A DNA stretch of 7,338 bases from DYTH01 sp964552725 (GTDB lineage: Bacteria; Desulfobacterota; Syntrophia; Syntrophales; UBA5619). Under the pieces are notes generated by a model that did not search any database, was not told the origin of the DNA, and saw nothing but the letters and a program-made list of their open reading frames with translations. The stretch's first letter is position 1. Every line of letters starts with the position of its first letter. The translations under genes were made by a program, and so were the position numbers. The stretch covers positions 1-7,338 of the forward strand of contig CAZKHU010000124.1 in the NCBI GenBank assembly GCA_964552725.1, read 5' to 3'. Of this stretch, positions 6,954-7,338 are shown piece after piece.

Positions 6954-7178
6954 TCATTCCCCTCGCTTATAAATGATCTTCTTCGTTCCGCCGTCGCAGG
7001 TTCCTACCACTTTCCCATCCTTGACGTTTTCGTTGGGAACGATTTCCAGGCTATAGCTTTTGACGCCGTTCGTCTGAATCTTGGCGTCAATCTCCGACTT
7101 GAGCTCGTTACAATCTTTTTTTGCAAAGGCAGGAGAAGCCGTCATCAATAAAACAACAACCATAATCAGTTTTTTCAT
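6954..7178 (-). CDS. DUF1161-family small periplasmic protein
   Basis: This encodes 74 residues. Residues 1-19 are a signal peptide: a KK start, a Val/Leu/Met hydrophobic core and an AFA cleavage site before KKD. The mature ~55-residue domain has the family pattern CNELKSEIDAKIQTNGVKSY, then LEIVP, and VVGTCDGGTKKIIY, which I recognise as DUF1161, a small secreted or periplasmic family of unknown function. C23 and C61 are the only cysteines and probably form a disulfide in the periplasm. I chose the ATG at 7178 because AAGGAGG lies 7 bases upstream; the in-frame TTG two codons earlier is too close to that site. It is the first clear gene of the probable operon leading to hflKC. That context hints at an envelope-quality or stress link, which is inference only. 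Confidence 0.88.
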   Translation of the reverse strand: MKKLIMVVVLLMTASPAFAKKDCNELKSEIDAKIQTNGVKSYSLEIVPNENVKDGKVVGTCDGGTKKIIYKRGE

Positions 7179-7338
7179 GTCCAAACCTCCTTGTGGAATG
7201 ATTATTTGACGATTTGGATACCACAGTTTCTTTCCCCTGCAAAGCAGGGATCTGGAAAATGCGTTTTTTACAGTATAATTTCATTAAGGATGTCTAAATA
7301 ATCGATCAGACACCGTGTGGTAAGGAATTTGGTTCTGA
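7179..7338. promoter_or_regulatory. Leader and upstream region of the DUF1161-hflKC operon
   Basis: AAGGAGG at 7186-7192 on the minus strand is the ribosome binding site for the DUF1161 gene. At 7235-7249 lies a compact inverted repeat, CCCTGC-AAA-GCAGGG, about 57 bases before the start codon; it could be an operator or a leader hairpin. On the minus strand a TATACT box at about 7273-7278 is a candidate -10 element, but no good -35 element sits at the right distance. A 22-codon minus-strand frame, open from the right edge to a TAA at 7268-7270, and another of 10 codons ending at 7306 could be the tail of an upstream gene. Neither is long enough to support. Confidence 0.35.

Noticed and set aside
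7274..7279. Perfect TATAAT on the plus strand near the right edge
   Set aside because: There is no acceptable -35 element 16-18 bases upstream and no plus-strand gene starts before the window ends.

Overview
The window looks like chromosomal DNA of a Gram-negative proteobacterium or related phylum. The evidence is an adjacent hflK-hflC pair, a periplasmic DUF1161-type protein and strong AGGAGG ribosome binding sites. A Desulfobacterota/Syntrophales-like origin is a guess from overall gene style and was not tested. All intact genes lie on the minus strand, so transcription runs from the right end of the window to the left.

Right part (about 7338 to 4664): a short leader is followed by a small secreted DUF1161-family protein. 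After a 3-base gap comes a possible 77-codon membrane ORF with a TTG start, whose stop overlaps the hflK start as ATGA. hflK is in turn coupled to hflC by another ATGA overlap. This packing suggests one operon, DUF1161 - small ORF - hflK - hflC. HflK and HflC are the SPFH (band 7) pair that forms the membrane cage around the FtsH protease and modulates its proteolysis of membrane proteins.

Middle (4564 to 737): after a 99-base spacer with a 9-bp inverted repeat, there is one very large gene of 1275 codons. Its product is a soluble multidomain protein. It has HEAT-like helical repeats, a Cys4/5 zinc ribbon, a TPR pair, a canonical SEC-C zinc motif, a long C-terminal module and a terminal LGGKTPREA segment resembling the Xre/MbcA/ParS toxin-binding domain. 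It has no clear experimentally named homologue that I recognise and is the most interesting gene here.

Left part (736 to 1): a degraded, mosaic stretch. It holds the last ~86 residues of a P1B-type (copper/heavy-metal) ATPase, cut off abruptly near position 69 and joined to unrelated AT-richer sequence. It also holds the N-terminal ~25 residues of a ParE/RelE-like toxin that loses its family pattern after about base 545. No intact gene is visible there. No rRNA, tRNA, CRISPR array or insertion sequence was recognised.
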